From positions 1 through 9,413 of the forward strand of contig CABRIC010000062.1 in the NCBI GenBank assembly GCA_902470905.1: a DNA stretch of 9,413 bases. The letters run 5' to 3'. This DNA comes from an uncultured Collinsella sp. GTDB lineage: Bacteria; Actinomycetota; Coriobacteriia; Coriobacteriales; Coriobacteriaceae. Every line of letters starts with the position of its first letter. The first letter of the stretch is position 1. Position numbers and translations under genes: made by a program. Positions 1-5,813 of the stretch are shown here, piece by piece. The notes below the pieces were generated by a model. That model saw nothing but the letters and a program-made list of their open reading frames with translations. It did not search any database and was not told where the DNA came from.

Positions 1-45
1 ACACAAGGAGTATCGTCGGCAGCGTCAGATGTGTATAAGAGACAG
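1..45 (+). other. Untrimmed Illumina Nextera (Tn5) adapter with i5 index; artefact
   Basis: These bases are synthetic. Bases 1-4 (ACAC) match the end of the P5 flow-cell oligo. Bases 5-12 (AAGGAGTA) match the 8-nt i5 index known as N507/S507. Bases 13-26 are the Nextera Read 1 sequence and bases 27-45 are the 19-bp Tn5 mosaic end (AGATGTGTATAAGAGACAG). All four parts occur in the correct library order, so chance is not credible. Genomic sequence begins at base 46. A reading frame that starts inside the adapter with MYKRQ is an artefact peptide and is not annotated. Confidence 0.98.
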
Positions 46-94
46 ATTTGGGGCATGTTTTCTCCTGTGATGGGTTGTTTCATGTCTGCAATTC

Positions 95-136
95 ATAAGA
101 AGCCCGCGCGAGGGGATTGGGGTGGCCTCGCACGGG
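95..136 (-). terminator. Intrinsic terminator downstream of malQ
   Basis: Bases 103-113 pair with 126-136 to give an 11-bp GC-rich stem; one pair is a G-U wobble on the minus-strand RNA. The loop is 12 nt. On the minus strand the stem is followed by the modest pyrimidine tail GCTTCTT (95-102). It lies about 50 nt past the malQ stop codon with no gene between. The tail is not a clean U run, so efficiency is uncertain. Bases 46-94 between it and the adapter show nothing else. Confidence 0.6.
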
Positions 137-184
137 AAAAGCAAGCGCGTCCGCACGGTGGGGAGGGGTTGGGCGCGGTAGCTC

Positions 185-1690
185 CTATTGAGGAAGTTCG
201 ATTTCGGCTTCCGACGGGATGCGGAAGTAGGTCTCGGTCCAGTCGGTGAGTTTGTGCTCGAGCTCGCGGGTGATGGCGCCGTCGAGCATGCGCCAGGTCC
301 AGTTGCCGCCCAGCGTGGCAGGGGTGTTGATGCGCGCCTCGTTGCCCAAGTTGAGCAGGTCCTGCATGGTGTAGATGCACGTGTCGCTCACGCTGGCGGC
401 GATGGTGCGGTTGAGTGCATCTGCCATGGGTTCGCCGGCCTGCTGATGGGTGTACAGGGCTGCCTGCTCGCGCTGACGGGGGGTGGCCGTTCCCTCAAAC
501 CAACCGCGCGCCGTCTCGTTGTCGTGGGTGCCCACATAGGCGACGGTGTTGGCGATGTAGTTATGCGGCAGGTAGTACGAGTTGGTGCCCTCAAAGGCAA
601 ACTGCAGGATCTTCATGCCGGGGAAGCCCGAGTTGTCGCGCATGTCGATGACGCCGGGGGTGAGGAAGCCCAGGTCCTCGGCGATGATGGGCAGCGTGCC
701 GAGCTTTTCCTCGAGCGTCTTGAAGAACTTGAGGCCGGGACCCTGCGTCCACGAACCGTAGGATGAATCGGGCGAGGAGAACGGCACCTCCCAATAGGCT
801 TCGAAGCCGCGGAAGTGATCCAGGCGGATGACGTCGTACATGTCGAGGGCGGCGCGAATGCGGTCCTCCCACCAGGAGAAGCCGTCGGACTCCATGGCGT
901 CCCAGTCGTAGATGGGGTTGCCCCAGTACTGGCCGGTGGCCGAGAACTGGTCGGGCGGCGTGCCGGCGACGCTCACGGGATTGCCGGCGGCGTCGATCTT
1001 AAAGAGCTCAGGCGTCGCCCACATCTCGACGGAGTCACGCGAGACATAGATGGGCAGGTCGCCGATGATGAGAATGTCGCGCTCGTTGGCATAGGCCTTG
1101 AGGCGGCTCCATTGGCGGTCGAAGAAATACTGCGTCATCTGGTGGTAGAGCATGCGCGCGGGATGGGCGGCGCAGACCTTGGCAGATGCTTCGCCGCGGG
1201 TGCGGAGCTCCGCGGGCCACTCCCAAAACGCCTTGAGACCGCACTCCTCTTTGACGGTCATGAACTCACAGTAGGGGATGAGCCAGTCCTCGTTGGCCTG
1301 GATAAAGTCATCGAAATCGGCCGGCTTGTCGGCAGCAAAGCGCTCGGCGGCTCGGTCGAGAATCTGACGGCGGCCGCCAAAGATAGCACCGTAGTCGACA
1401 TTGCTGGGGTCGGATCCCAGATACACGCCATCGATATCGCGCTGCTCCAGATACCCTGCCTCGATAAGCTCGGCAAAGTCGATAAAGTTGGGGTTGCCCG
1501 CACGGGCCGAGAACGACTGATAGGGCGAGTCACCATAGCTCGTCGTCGTAAGGGGCAGAATCTGCCAATAATGTTGTTTGCACGAGGCGAGAAAATCGAC
1601 GAAGTCGTAGGCATTCCAGCCAAAGCCGCCGATTCCGTATGGTCCGGGCAGAGATGAGACGGGCATGAGGACGCCGCTTGCACGCTCCAT
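185..1690 (-). CDS. malQ: 4-alpha-glucanotransferase (amylomaltase, GH77)
   Basis: Cytoplasmic enzyme that transfers alpha-1,4-glucan segments between maltodextrins and releases glucose. The product is 501 aa from the ATG at 1690, the length of compact bacterial amylomaltases (about 500 aa), without the N-terminal extension of E. coli MalQ. The GH77 signature is complete: SSLPGPYGIGG near the N-terminus and GDSPYQSFSARAGNP near residue 55. The nucleophile Asp291 is in RLDHFRG, the acid/base Glu338 in IAEDLG, and the third Asp390 in GTHDNE; spacing matches Thermus amylomaltase. Upstream in-frame TTG (1705) and GTG (1702) codons exist. I chose the ATG because GGTGAG sits 7 nt before it and MERASGVLMPV aligns with family N-termini. 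It is monocistronic: a separate terminator follows and galE upstream has its own terminator. The promoter carries an operator-like palindrome. No partner glycogen or maltose gene is visible, so its metabolic context is open. Confidence 0.96.
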   Translation of the reverse strand: MERASGVLMPVSSLPGPYGIGGFGWNAYDFVDFLASCKQHYWQILPLTTTSYGDSPYQSFSARAGNPNFIDFAELIEAGYLEQRDIDGVYLGSDPSNVDYGAIFGGRRQILDRAAERFAADKPADFDDFIQANEDWLIPYCEFMTVKEECGLKAFWEWPAELRTRGEASAKVCAAHPARMLYHQMTQYFFDRQWSRLKAYANERDILIIGDLPIYVSRDSVEMWATPELFKIDAAGNPVSVAGTPPDQFSATGQYWGNPIYDWDAMESDGFSWWEDRIRAALDMYDVIRLDHFRGFEAYWEVPFSSPDSSYGSWTQGPGLKFFKTLEEKLGTLPIIAEDLGFLTPGVIDMRDNSGFPGMKILQFAFEGTNSYYLPHNYIANTVAYVGTHDNETARGWFEGTATPRQREQAALYTHQQAGEPMADALNRTIAASVSDTCIYTMQDLLNLGNEARINTPATLGGNWTWRMLDGAITRELEHKLTDWTETYFRIPSEAEIELPQ

Positions 1691-1775
1691 GAATGCGCTC
1701 ACCAACCTTCTTGTTGTGGGGTCGGCCTGCCGATGGGTGTGCAGTCCGCCTCCGATGTTCTGATTCGATACGCCT

Positions 1776-1805
1776 ATTGTAAAACATGTTGTTTAAACAT
1801 GTACA
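1776..1805 (-). promoter_or_regulatory. Candidate malQ promoter
   Basis: On the minus strand a TGTACA (-35-like, 1800-1805) and a TACAAT (-10-like, 1776-1781) are separated by 18 bp. This would start transcription near 1769 and give a leader of about 80 nt before the malQ ATG at 1690. The -10 is good and the -35 only fair. The gap 1706-1854 holds no gene. Confidence 0.45.
1784..1802. promoter_or_regulatory. Perfect 7-bp inverted repeat within malQ promoter spacer; candidate operator
   Basis: ACATGTTGTTTAAACATGT consists of ACATGTT and its exact complement AACATGT around a 5-nt centre. It fills nearly the whole spacer between the candidate -35 and -10 of malQ, a classic position for repressor binding. 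It does not match an operator consensus I know, so the cognate regulator is unknown. Confidence 0.45.
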
Positions 1806-1854
1806 GGCAAGATAAAAAAGTTGGTCGATTTTCGGCGAATGGTTACATGCCATG

Positions 1855-1888
1855 AAAAAGCCCCGACCTCACAACGTGAGATCGGGGC
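1855..1888 (-). terminator. Strong intrinsic terminator of galE
   Basis: Bases 1860-1872 pair with 1876-1888 (13 pairs, one a G-U wobble on the minus-strand RNA) around the 3-nt loop 1873-1875. On the minus strand this is followed by TTTTT (1855-1859). It lies 22 nt after the galE stop codon, before the malQ promoter, and separates the two units. Confidence 0.9.
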
Positions 1889-1910
1889 AAGAGCGGTATG
1901 TAGGTTTTTG

Positions 1911-2972
1911 CTACTCGGCGTCGGCGAAGCCGTTGGGGTTGTGGCTCTGCCAGTTCCAGCTATCGCGGCACATGTCCGCGATGTCGTACTGGGCCTTCCA
2001 GCCCATCATGCGCTCGGCCTTGGAGGCATCGCACCAGTTGGCAGCGATGTCGCCGGCGCGGCGCTCGCGGATCACGTAGGGCAGCTCCTTGCCACAAGCC
2101 TTGGAGAAGGCGGCGACGACCTCGAGTACCGAGGTGCCGGTGCCGGTGCCCAGGTTAAAGATCTCGACGCCGGTTTTGCCGTTCATCCAGTTAAGGGCGG
2201 CAACGTGACCAGAGGCCAGATCGCACACGTGGATGTAGTCGCGCACGCCAGTGCCGTCGGGGGTGGGGTAGTCGTTGCCAAAGACTTGAACGGCCTCGAG
2301 CTTGCCCACGGCGACCTGGGCGACATAGGGCACCAGGTTGTTGGGGATGCCCTTGGGGTCCTCGCCGATCAGACCCGACGGATGGGCGCCGATGGGGTTG
2401 AAGTAACGGAGCAGCACGACGTCCCACTCGGGGTCGGCGGTGTGGACGTCCATAAGAATCTGCTCGATCATCCACTTGGTCCAACCATAGGGGTTGGTCG
2501 CGGGCTTCTTAGGATCCTCCTCGGTGACGGGCGGGTTGTCCGGGTCGCCGTAGACGGTCGAGGAGCTCGAGAAGATGATGGACTTGCAGCCATGGTTGCG
2601 CATGACGTCGATGAGCACCAGGGTGTTCTCGATGTTGTTGTGATAGTACTCGACGGGCTTGCTCACCGACTCGCCGACGGCCTTAAAGCCGGCAAAGTGG
2701 ATGACGCGGTCGATCTGATGGGTATCGAAGATCTTGTTCATCGCATCGCGGTCGAGCACGTTGGCCTCGTAGAAGGTGAGGTTCTTGGCGGCCTCGTCGC
2801 CCACGATGGTCTTGACGCGGTCGACGGCGACGGCGCTGGAGTTGGAGAGATCATCGACGATGACGACCTGGTAGCCACCCTCGAGCAGCTGAACGACGGT
2901 GTGCGAGCCGATAAAACCGGCGCCACCGGTAACGAGGACGCAGGTGTCTTTGGGGTCGAGTGCTTTGGGCAT
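1911..2972 (-). CDS. galE: UDP-glucose 4-epimerase
   Basis: Interconverts UDP-glucose and UDP-galactose in the cytoplasm, the last step of the Leloir pathway and the source of UDP-galactose for glycans. The 353-aa product is a typical extended short-chain dehydrogenase. The NAD-binding GGAGFIGSH is at residues 16-24. Ser137 lies in FSSSSTVYG, and the catalytic pair Tyr162/Lys166 in NPYGWTKW. Sugar-binding segments such as LRYFNPIGAHPSG (188-200) and RDYIHVCDLASGH (244-256) follow. The C-terminal WxDASKAER segment carries Asn312 where E. coli GalE has the bulky Tyr299, which may allow N-acetylated substrates (see findings). AGGAG sits 4-5 nt before the ATG. No galK or galT is adjacent; the gene has its own promoter and terminator. 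Function at family level is very secure. Confidence 0.97.
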   Translation of the reverse strand: MPKALDPKDTCVLVTGGAGFIGSHTVVQLLEGGYQVVIVDDLSNSSAVAVDRVKTIVGDEAAKNLTFYEANVLDRDAMNKIFDTHQIDRVIHFAGFKAVGESVSKPVEYYHNNIENTLVLIDVMRNHGCKSIIFSSSSTVYGDPDNPPVTEEDPKKPATNPYGWTKWMIEQILMDVHTADPEWDVVLLRYFNPIGAHPSGLIGEDPKGIPNNLVPYVAQVAVGKLEAVQVFGNDYPTPDGTGVRDYIHVCDLASGHVAALNWMNGKTGVEIFNLGTGTGTSVLEVVAAFSKACGKELPYVIRERRAGDIAANWCDASKAERMMGWKAQYDIADMCRDSWNWQSHNPNGFADAE

Positions 2973-2976
2973 GTAG

Positions 2977-3015
2977 TCTCCTATCGAATCAGGAACACTT
3001 CTTCAGGGGAGTATA
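2977..3015 (-). promoter_or_regulatory. galE -10 element and ribosome binding site
   Basis: On the minus strand TATACT (3010-3015) is a good -10 hexamer about 40 nt before the galE start, and AGGAG (2977-2981) is the ribosome binding site. No convincing -35 is visible at 16-18 bp; the nearest sequence, around TTTGGG, is poor, so an activator or extended contacts may be needed. The rest of the gap up to 3167 shows no gene or clear hairpin. Confidence 0.45.
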
Positions 3016-3167
3016 GCGCAGGCAGGGACGCCCAAATCGTGCGCTGTAGGAAAAGCAGAGGATTGTGCTAACGTACTCATCAGAAGAGCTTGCGTACGCA
3101 TAACCTGATCTTTGGCATTTGCTTGCGAGCCGCTGACCTTGTAGTTTCCTGCCGTTCGTGGAAATCG

Positions 3168-3242
3168 TTGGGACGCGCCATATGTACGCTAATATGTATG
3201 AGTTGAGCGACATATAAATAAACATGTAACGGAGTACATATG
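3168..3242 (+). promoter_or_regulatory. Upstream region of the CHAP hydrolase gene with ATATGTA repeats and RBS
   Basis: TTGGGA (3168-3173) and TAATAT (3190-3195), 16 bp apart, are a candidate promoter. ATATGTA occurs at 3180-3186 and 3192-3198, and inverted at 3235-3241 where it overlaps the start codon. CATATGTAC (3179-3187) and GTACATATG (3234-3242) form a perfect 9-bp inverted repeat. GGAG (3231-3234) is the ribosome binding site, 5 nt before ATG. The stretch is much richer in A and T than its surroundings. The promoter call is tentative; the repeats are seen directly. Confidence 0.4.
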
Positions 3243-4445
3243 TCACCAAACAGCGATTCCATCCTTTCTCAGGAGCTCTCGCGCCGCACTGCCCTCAAGG
3301 CCCTGTTCGGCGCCGCTTCTGCGGCAGTTCTTTTTGGCCTGCCCGCTCGCGTCCATGCGGCGGAGGCTTCCAAAGAAACCACCGATAAACTGAATGCTGC
3401 CCAGGCCCAGCTCGACGAGGTTCAGGCCCAGCTCGACAGCATCGCAAATGAGTATGCGGCGCTGGCCAACAAGAATGCCCAGACCCTCAACGACATCGAG
3501 AATGTCCAGGGCAAGATTGACGACACGCAGGCCCAGATCGATGAAAAGAAGGCCGAGCTCAAGAAGAAGCGCAACGACCTTTCCGATCGCGTGGCCGCCA
3601 GCTACAAGTCCGGCGGCACGAACGTCCTGTCGCTGCTGCTGGCCTCTGGCTCGTTTGAGGAACTCGTCGCCAACGCGCATTACGTTGAGAAGATCAACAA
3701 GAGCGACCGCGATGCCATCGAGGATATCCAGACGATTCAGGCTGAGCTCGACGCACAGAAGACCGAGCTCGAAGCACAAAAGGCCGACCTGGAGAAACTC
3801 AAGGACCAGCAGACGGCTCAGATGCAGGATATGCAGGCCAAGCAGCAAGAAGTCCAGACCGTGCTGAACGGTCTTTCCGACGACGTCAAGGAGCTCATGG
3901 CTCAGCGCGATTCCGAGATTCTCGCTGCCGCCCAAGCTGAGGAGGCCGCTAGGAAGGCTGCCGCTGCCGCGGCTGCCGCGAACAAGAACAATTCCTACTC
4001 GGGTGGTTCAAGCTCGGGTGGCGGATCGTATGCGCCCGGAACCCCGCAACAGAATGCCGGCTCGGGCAAACAGCAGGCCGTCGTCAACGCGTGCTACTCC
4101 ACGCCTTCGCCGGGTCAGAACTGGTGCGCGGCGTGGGTTACCAATGTCTTCCGTAACGCCGGCGTGGGCTATTTTGGCGGCAACGCGTGTGACATGTTCA
4201 ACGCCTGGTGCTATAGCTCCGACCGCTCGGCGCTACAGGTGGGCATGATCGTGGCCGACTCATCGCATAGCGGCACGGGTGCTCCGGGCCTCATCTACGG
4301 TCATGTGGGTATCTACGTTGGCGGCGGCATCGTTATGAGCAACGAGGGTGCCATTACGTCTAAGTCGCTTGATTCGTTTATTAGCTTCTATGGTACTGGC
4401 TCTGGCGTGCGTTGGGGCTGGCTTGGCGGTATTGCGCTGTCGTAA
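3240..4445 (+). CDS. Secreted PcsB/CwlO-like peptidoglycan hydrolase (coiled coil + CHAP domain)
   Basis: Predicted cell-wall hydrolase acting outside the membrane, 401 aa. Residues 14-40 form a signal peptide with a twin-arginine-like SRRTALK motif (Arg15-Arg16), a hydrophobic core and a VHA-A cleavage site near residue 40. Residues about 44-225 are a long charged coiled coil. It contains the SYKSGGTNVLSLLLASGSFE segment (121-140) typical of the PcsB/CwlO N-terminal domain, which in other Gram-positives docks to FtsEX. An Ala-rich then Gly/Ser-rich linker (229-275) leads to the catalytic domain (about 279-401) with Cys296 in NWCAAWV, His355 in YGHVGIYV and Asn368/Glu369 as likely third residue. 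The Cys context fits CHAP better than NlpC/P60, since the DCSG motif is absent. Length and order match PcsB (about 390 aa). FtsEX partnership is inference; no ftsEX is in the window. It is a single gene flanked by its own promoter region and terminators. Confidence 0.88.
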   Translation: MSPNSDSILSQELSRRTALKALFGAASAAVLFGLPARVHAAEASKETTDKLNAAQAQLDEVQAQLDSIANEYAALANKNAQTLNDIENVQGKIDDTQAQIDEKKAELKKKRNDLSDRVAASYKSGGTNVLSLLLASGSFEELVANAHYVEKINKSDRDAIEDIQTIQAELDAQKTELEAQKADLEKLKDQQTAQMQDMQAKQQEVQTVLNGLSDDVKELMAQRDSEILAAAQAEEAARKAAAAAAAANKNNSYSGGSSSGGGSYAPGTPQQNAGSGKQQAVVNACYSTPSPGQNWCAAWVTNVFRNAGVGYFGGNACDMFNAWCYSSDRSALQVGMIVADSSHSGTGAPGLIYGHVGIYVGGGIVMSNEGAITSKSLDSFISFYGTGSGVRWGWLGGIALS

Positions 4446-4453
4446 AGCCGACT

Positions 4454-4589
4454 GGGCCGCGTGCCCGCCCGCAATATATTTGATTGCCTGCTCGGGCAGT
4501 CCTGCGCAAGACGAAGGCCACATTAAGTGGCCTTCTTTGCGTGCGGAACTCGCGATCAATCAAATATATTGCGGGCGGGCACGCGGCCC
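4454..4589. repeat. Perfect 33-bp inverted repeat flanking a 70-bp centre
   Basis: Bases 4454-4486 are the exact reverse complement of 4557-4589, 33 of 33 positions. Arms run from GC-rich outside (GGGCCGCGTGCCCGCC) to AT-rich inside (AATATATTTGATTG). The 70-bp centre holds a smaller terminator hairpin. The element starts 8 nt after the hydrolase stop codon. No flanking target duplication and no coding sequence are visible; short frames across it on both strands merely mirror each other. Outer arm bases resemble those of the hairpin at 6897-6969. It may be a REP- or MITE-like repeat or a structured 3' UTR. Confidence 0.9.
4513..4538 (+). terminator. Hairpin terminator inside the inverted-repeat centre
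   Basis: GAAGGCCAC (4513-4521) pairs with GTGGCCTTC (4527-4535), 9 bp with a 5-nt loop, followed by TTT. It is placed to end the hydrolase transcript. The short U run suggests partial strength. Its stem base (GAAGGCC/GGCCTTCTTT) is the same as in the next terminator at 4642. Confidence 0.65.
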
Positions 4590-4641
4590 TCTCGGGTTCG
4601 GGGCGCGACGCACCGGACTGGGTTATCTGAATAAATATGGC

Positions 4642-4669
4642 GAAGGCCCCTTTCGGGGCCTTCTTTTTT
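4642..4669 (+). terminator. Strong intrinsic terminator overlapping the murB stop codon
   Basis: GAAGGCCCC (4642-4650) pairs with GGGGCCTTC (4655-4663) across a 4-nt loop and is followed by six T (4664-4669). It ends plus-strand transcription from the hydrolase gene. Read on the minus strand the hairpin has a GAAA tetraloop and only a weak U-rich tail (GCCATATTTATT), so it may also serve murB. The murB stop codon (4668-4670) lies in the T run. Confidence 0.9.
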
Positions 4670-5630
4670 AGAGGAATTCGCCGACTCGGTGGACTTCGGG
4701 TTCTAGGTCTACGTTGAATTGGTCTTTGACGGTTGCCTGGATGTGGCGGATGAGTTCGTCGACATCGGCGGCGGTGGCGTGGTCGGCGTTGACGATGAAG
4801 CCGCAGTGTTTTTCGCTTACCTGGGCGCCGCCGACGGCGTGGCCGCGCAGGCCGGCGTCCATGATGAGTTTGCCGGCAAAGTGGCCTTCGGGGCGCTTGA
4901 AGGTGGAGCCGGCGCTCGGCATGTCGAGCGGCTGCTTGTCTTCGCGGCGCTGGCGGTAGTCGTCCATGTCGGCCTTGATCATCGCGGCGTTACCCGGGGC
5001 GAGATTGAAAGTGGCCGAAAGCACGATAAAGCCCTCGTCGGCGATGCGGCTCTTGCGGTAACCCAGGTTGAGCTCATCGACATCGAACTCGATGATGTTG
5101 CCGCTGCCGCGGGTGCCGTCGTCGAGCATGCGGGCGGGCTTGTAGACGCGCACAGACTCCAGCACGTCTGCCATGCAGGCACCGTAGGCGCCGGCGTTCA
5201 TGTAGCAGGCGCCGCCGACCGATCCGGGGATGCCCGAGATGGGCTCCATGCCGGTGAGACCGGCCTCGGCTGCCGCCGCGGCGACATCGGAAAGCAAGGC
5301 GCCGGCCGCCGCCGTGACGTGCGTACCGTCGACCGTAATGTCGGAGAGGCCTTCGCCCAACGCCACGACGACGCCGCGGATACCCTTGTCGCCGACGAGC
5401 AGGTCGGAGCCGTTGCCCACGATGGTGAGCGGCAGGTCGCAGCGATAACAGGTGTCGAGCGTGGCGACGAGGCCCTGCTCGGTATCGGGCGTGACAAAGA
5501 CGTCGGCCGGGCCGCCGATCTTAAACGTGGTGTGCTCGCGCATGGGCTCGCTCATCAGCACGTTGTCCTCGCCGGCAACGCCAGCAAGCGCGCACAGCAG
5601 GTCCTCGTTAAAAAAGTCGTTCTCGTGCAT
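4668..5630 (-). CDS. murB: UDP-N-acetylenolpyruvoylglucosamine reductase
   Basis: Cytoplasmic flavoenzyme that reduces UDP-GlcNAc-enolpyruvate to UDP-MurNAc with NADPH, the second committed step of peptidoglycan synthesis. From the ATG at 5630 it is 320 aa. N-terminal FAD-domain motifs are present: HTTFKIGGPADVFV, IVGNGSDLLV, and EPISGIPGSVGGACYMNAGA in the middle. The catalytic Ser242 is in PSAGSTFKRP, and the C-terminal LEPEV motif carries the conserved acidic residue. YRKSR fits the FAD/substrate site, and the overall form is the shorter type of Gram-positives. An in-frame TTG at 5675 would add 15 residues, but it lies in a TATATT -10-like box, whereas the ATG has AAGGCGG 8 nt upstream, so I prefer the ATG. 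It is transcribed divergently from lacI and converges on the hydrolase gene. Presumably essential. Confidence 0.96.
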   Translation of the reverse strand: MHENDFFNEDLLCALAGVAGEDNVLMSEPMREHTTFKIGGPADVFVTPDTEQGLVATLDTCYRCDLPLTIVGNGSDLLVGDKGIRGVVVALGEGLSDITVDGTHVTAAAGALLSDVAAAAAEAGLTGMEPISGIPGSVGGACYMNAGAYGACMADVLESVRVYKPARMLDDGTRGSGNIIEFDVDELNLGYRKSRIADEGFIVLSATFNLAPGNAAMIKADMDDYRQRREDKQPLDMPSAGSTFKRPEGHFAGKLIMDAGLRGHAVGGAQVSEKHCGFIVNADHATAADVDELIRHIQATVKDQFNVDLEPEVHRVGEFL

Positions 5631-5673
5631 ACGAATATCCGCCTTTTGGTGGTCGTTGTCATCAATCGATTGC

Positions 5674-5679
5674 AATATA
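5674..5679 (-). promoter_or_regulatory. Candidate murB -10 element
   Basis: TATATT on the minus strand, about 44 nt before the preferred murB ATG. No good -35 is visible. Its presence argues against translation from the TTG at 5675. Confidence 0.35.
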
Positions 5680-5726
5680 CCCCACCCGGACGGATTTGGT
5701 GCGCTGGCGGCGATAAAACAGCCGTC

Positions 5727-5744
5727 TACCGGATTGGTAAAGTG
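5727..5744. promoter_or_regulatory. Palindromic motif TACC-N5-GGTA followed by AAGTG, murB/lacI intergenic
   Basis: TACCGGATTGGTAAAGTG matches the sequence at 7012-7029 at 14 of 18 positions; the differences are confined to the 5-nt centre. It lies between the divergent murB and lacI starts, its centre 40 bp before the lacI -10. A shared transcription-factor site is a reasonable reading, not proven. Confidence 0.35.
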
Positions 5745-5772
5745 TTTATCACCGAGGTAGAGGGGCGGTCGC

Positions 5773-5778
5773 TATACT
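5773..5778 (+). promoter_or_regulatory. Candidate lacI-family gene -10 element
   Basis: TATACT, 36 nt before the ATG at 5814, has the same hexamer as the galE -10. No convincing -35 lies at 16-18 bp. The imperfect palindrome TTGCGCGTAA (5788-5797) just downstream could be a self-regulating operator. Confidence 0.35.
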
Positions 5779-5813
5779 TTCAAGAGATTGCGCGTAAACC
5801 TGGAAGGAGCGAG

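Noticed and set aside
31..249. 72-codon frame beginning MYKRQ
   Set aside because: It starts inside the Nextera adapter; the N-terminus is the known translation of the mosaic end and the rest is antisense to malQ.
815..1657. 280-codon frame on the plus strand
   Set aside because: Antisense shadow of malQ in GC-rich DNA, with no family motifs; the opposite strand has an intact GH77 enzyme.
1821..3071. 416-codon frame on the plus strand
   Set aside because: Antisense to galE; low-complexity Gly/Val/Asp-rich composition typical of a shadow frame.
4454..4589. Inverted repeat as the ends of an insertion sequence
   Set aside because: The 70-bp centre cannot code a transposase and no target-site duplication is visible; a non-autonomous element remains possible.
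4348..4671. Short frames across the 33-bp inverted repeat, similar on both strands
   Set aside because: The similar peptides come from the inverted arms read on both strands; no ribosome binding site and they cross terminators.
5788..5797. TTGCGCGTAA as a LacI operator
   Set aside because: Imperfect, and the centre is GC rather than the CG typical of the family; mentioned only as a possibility.
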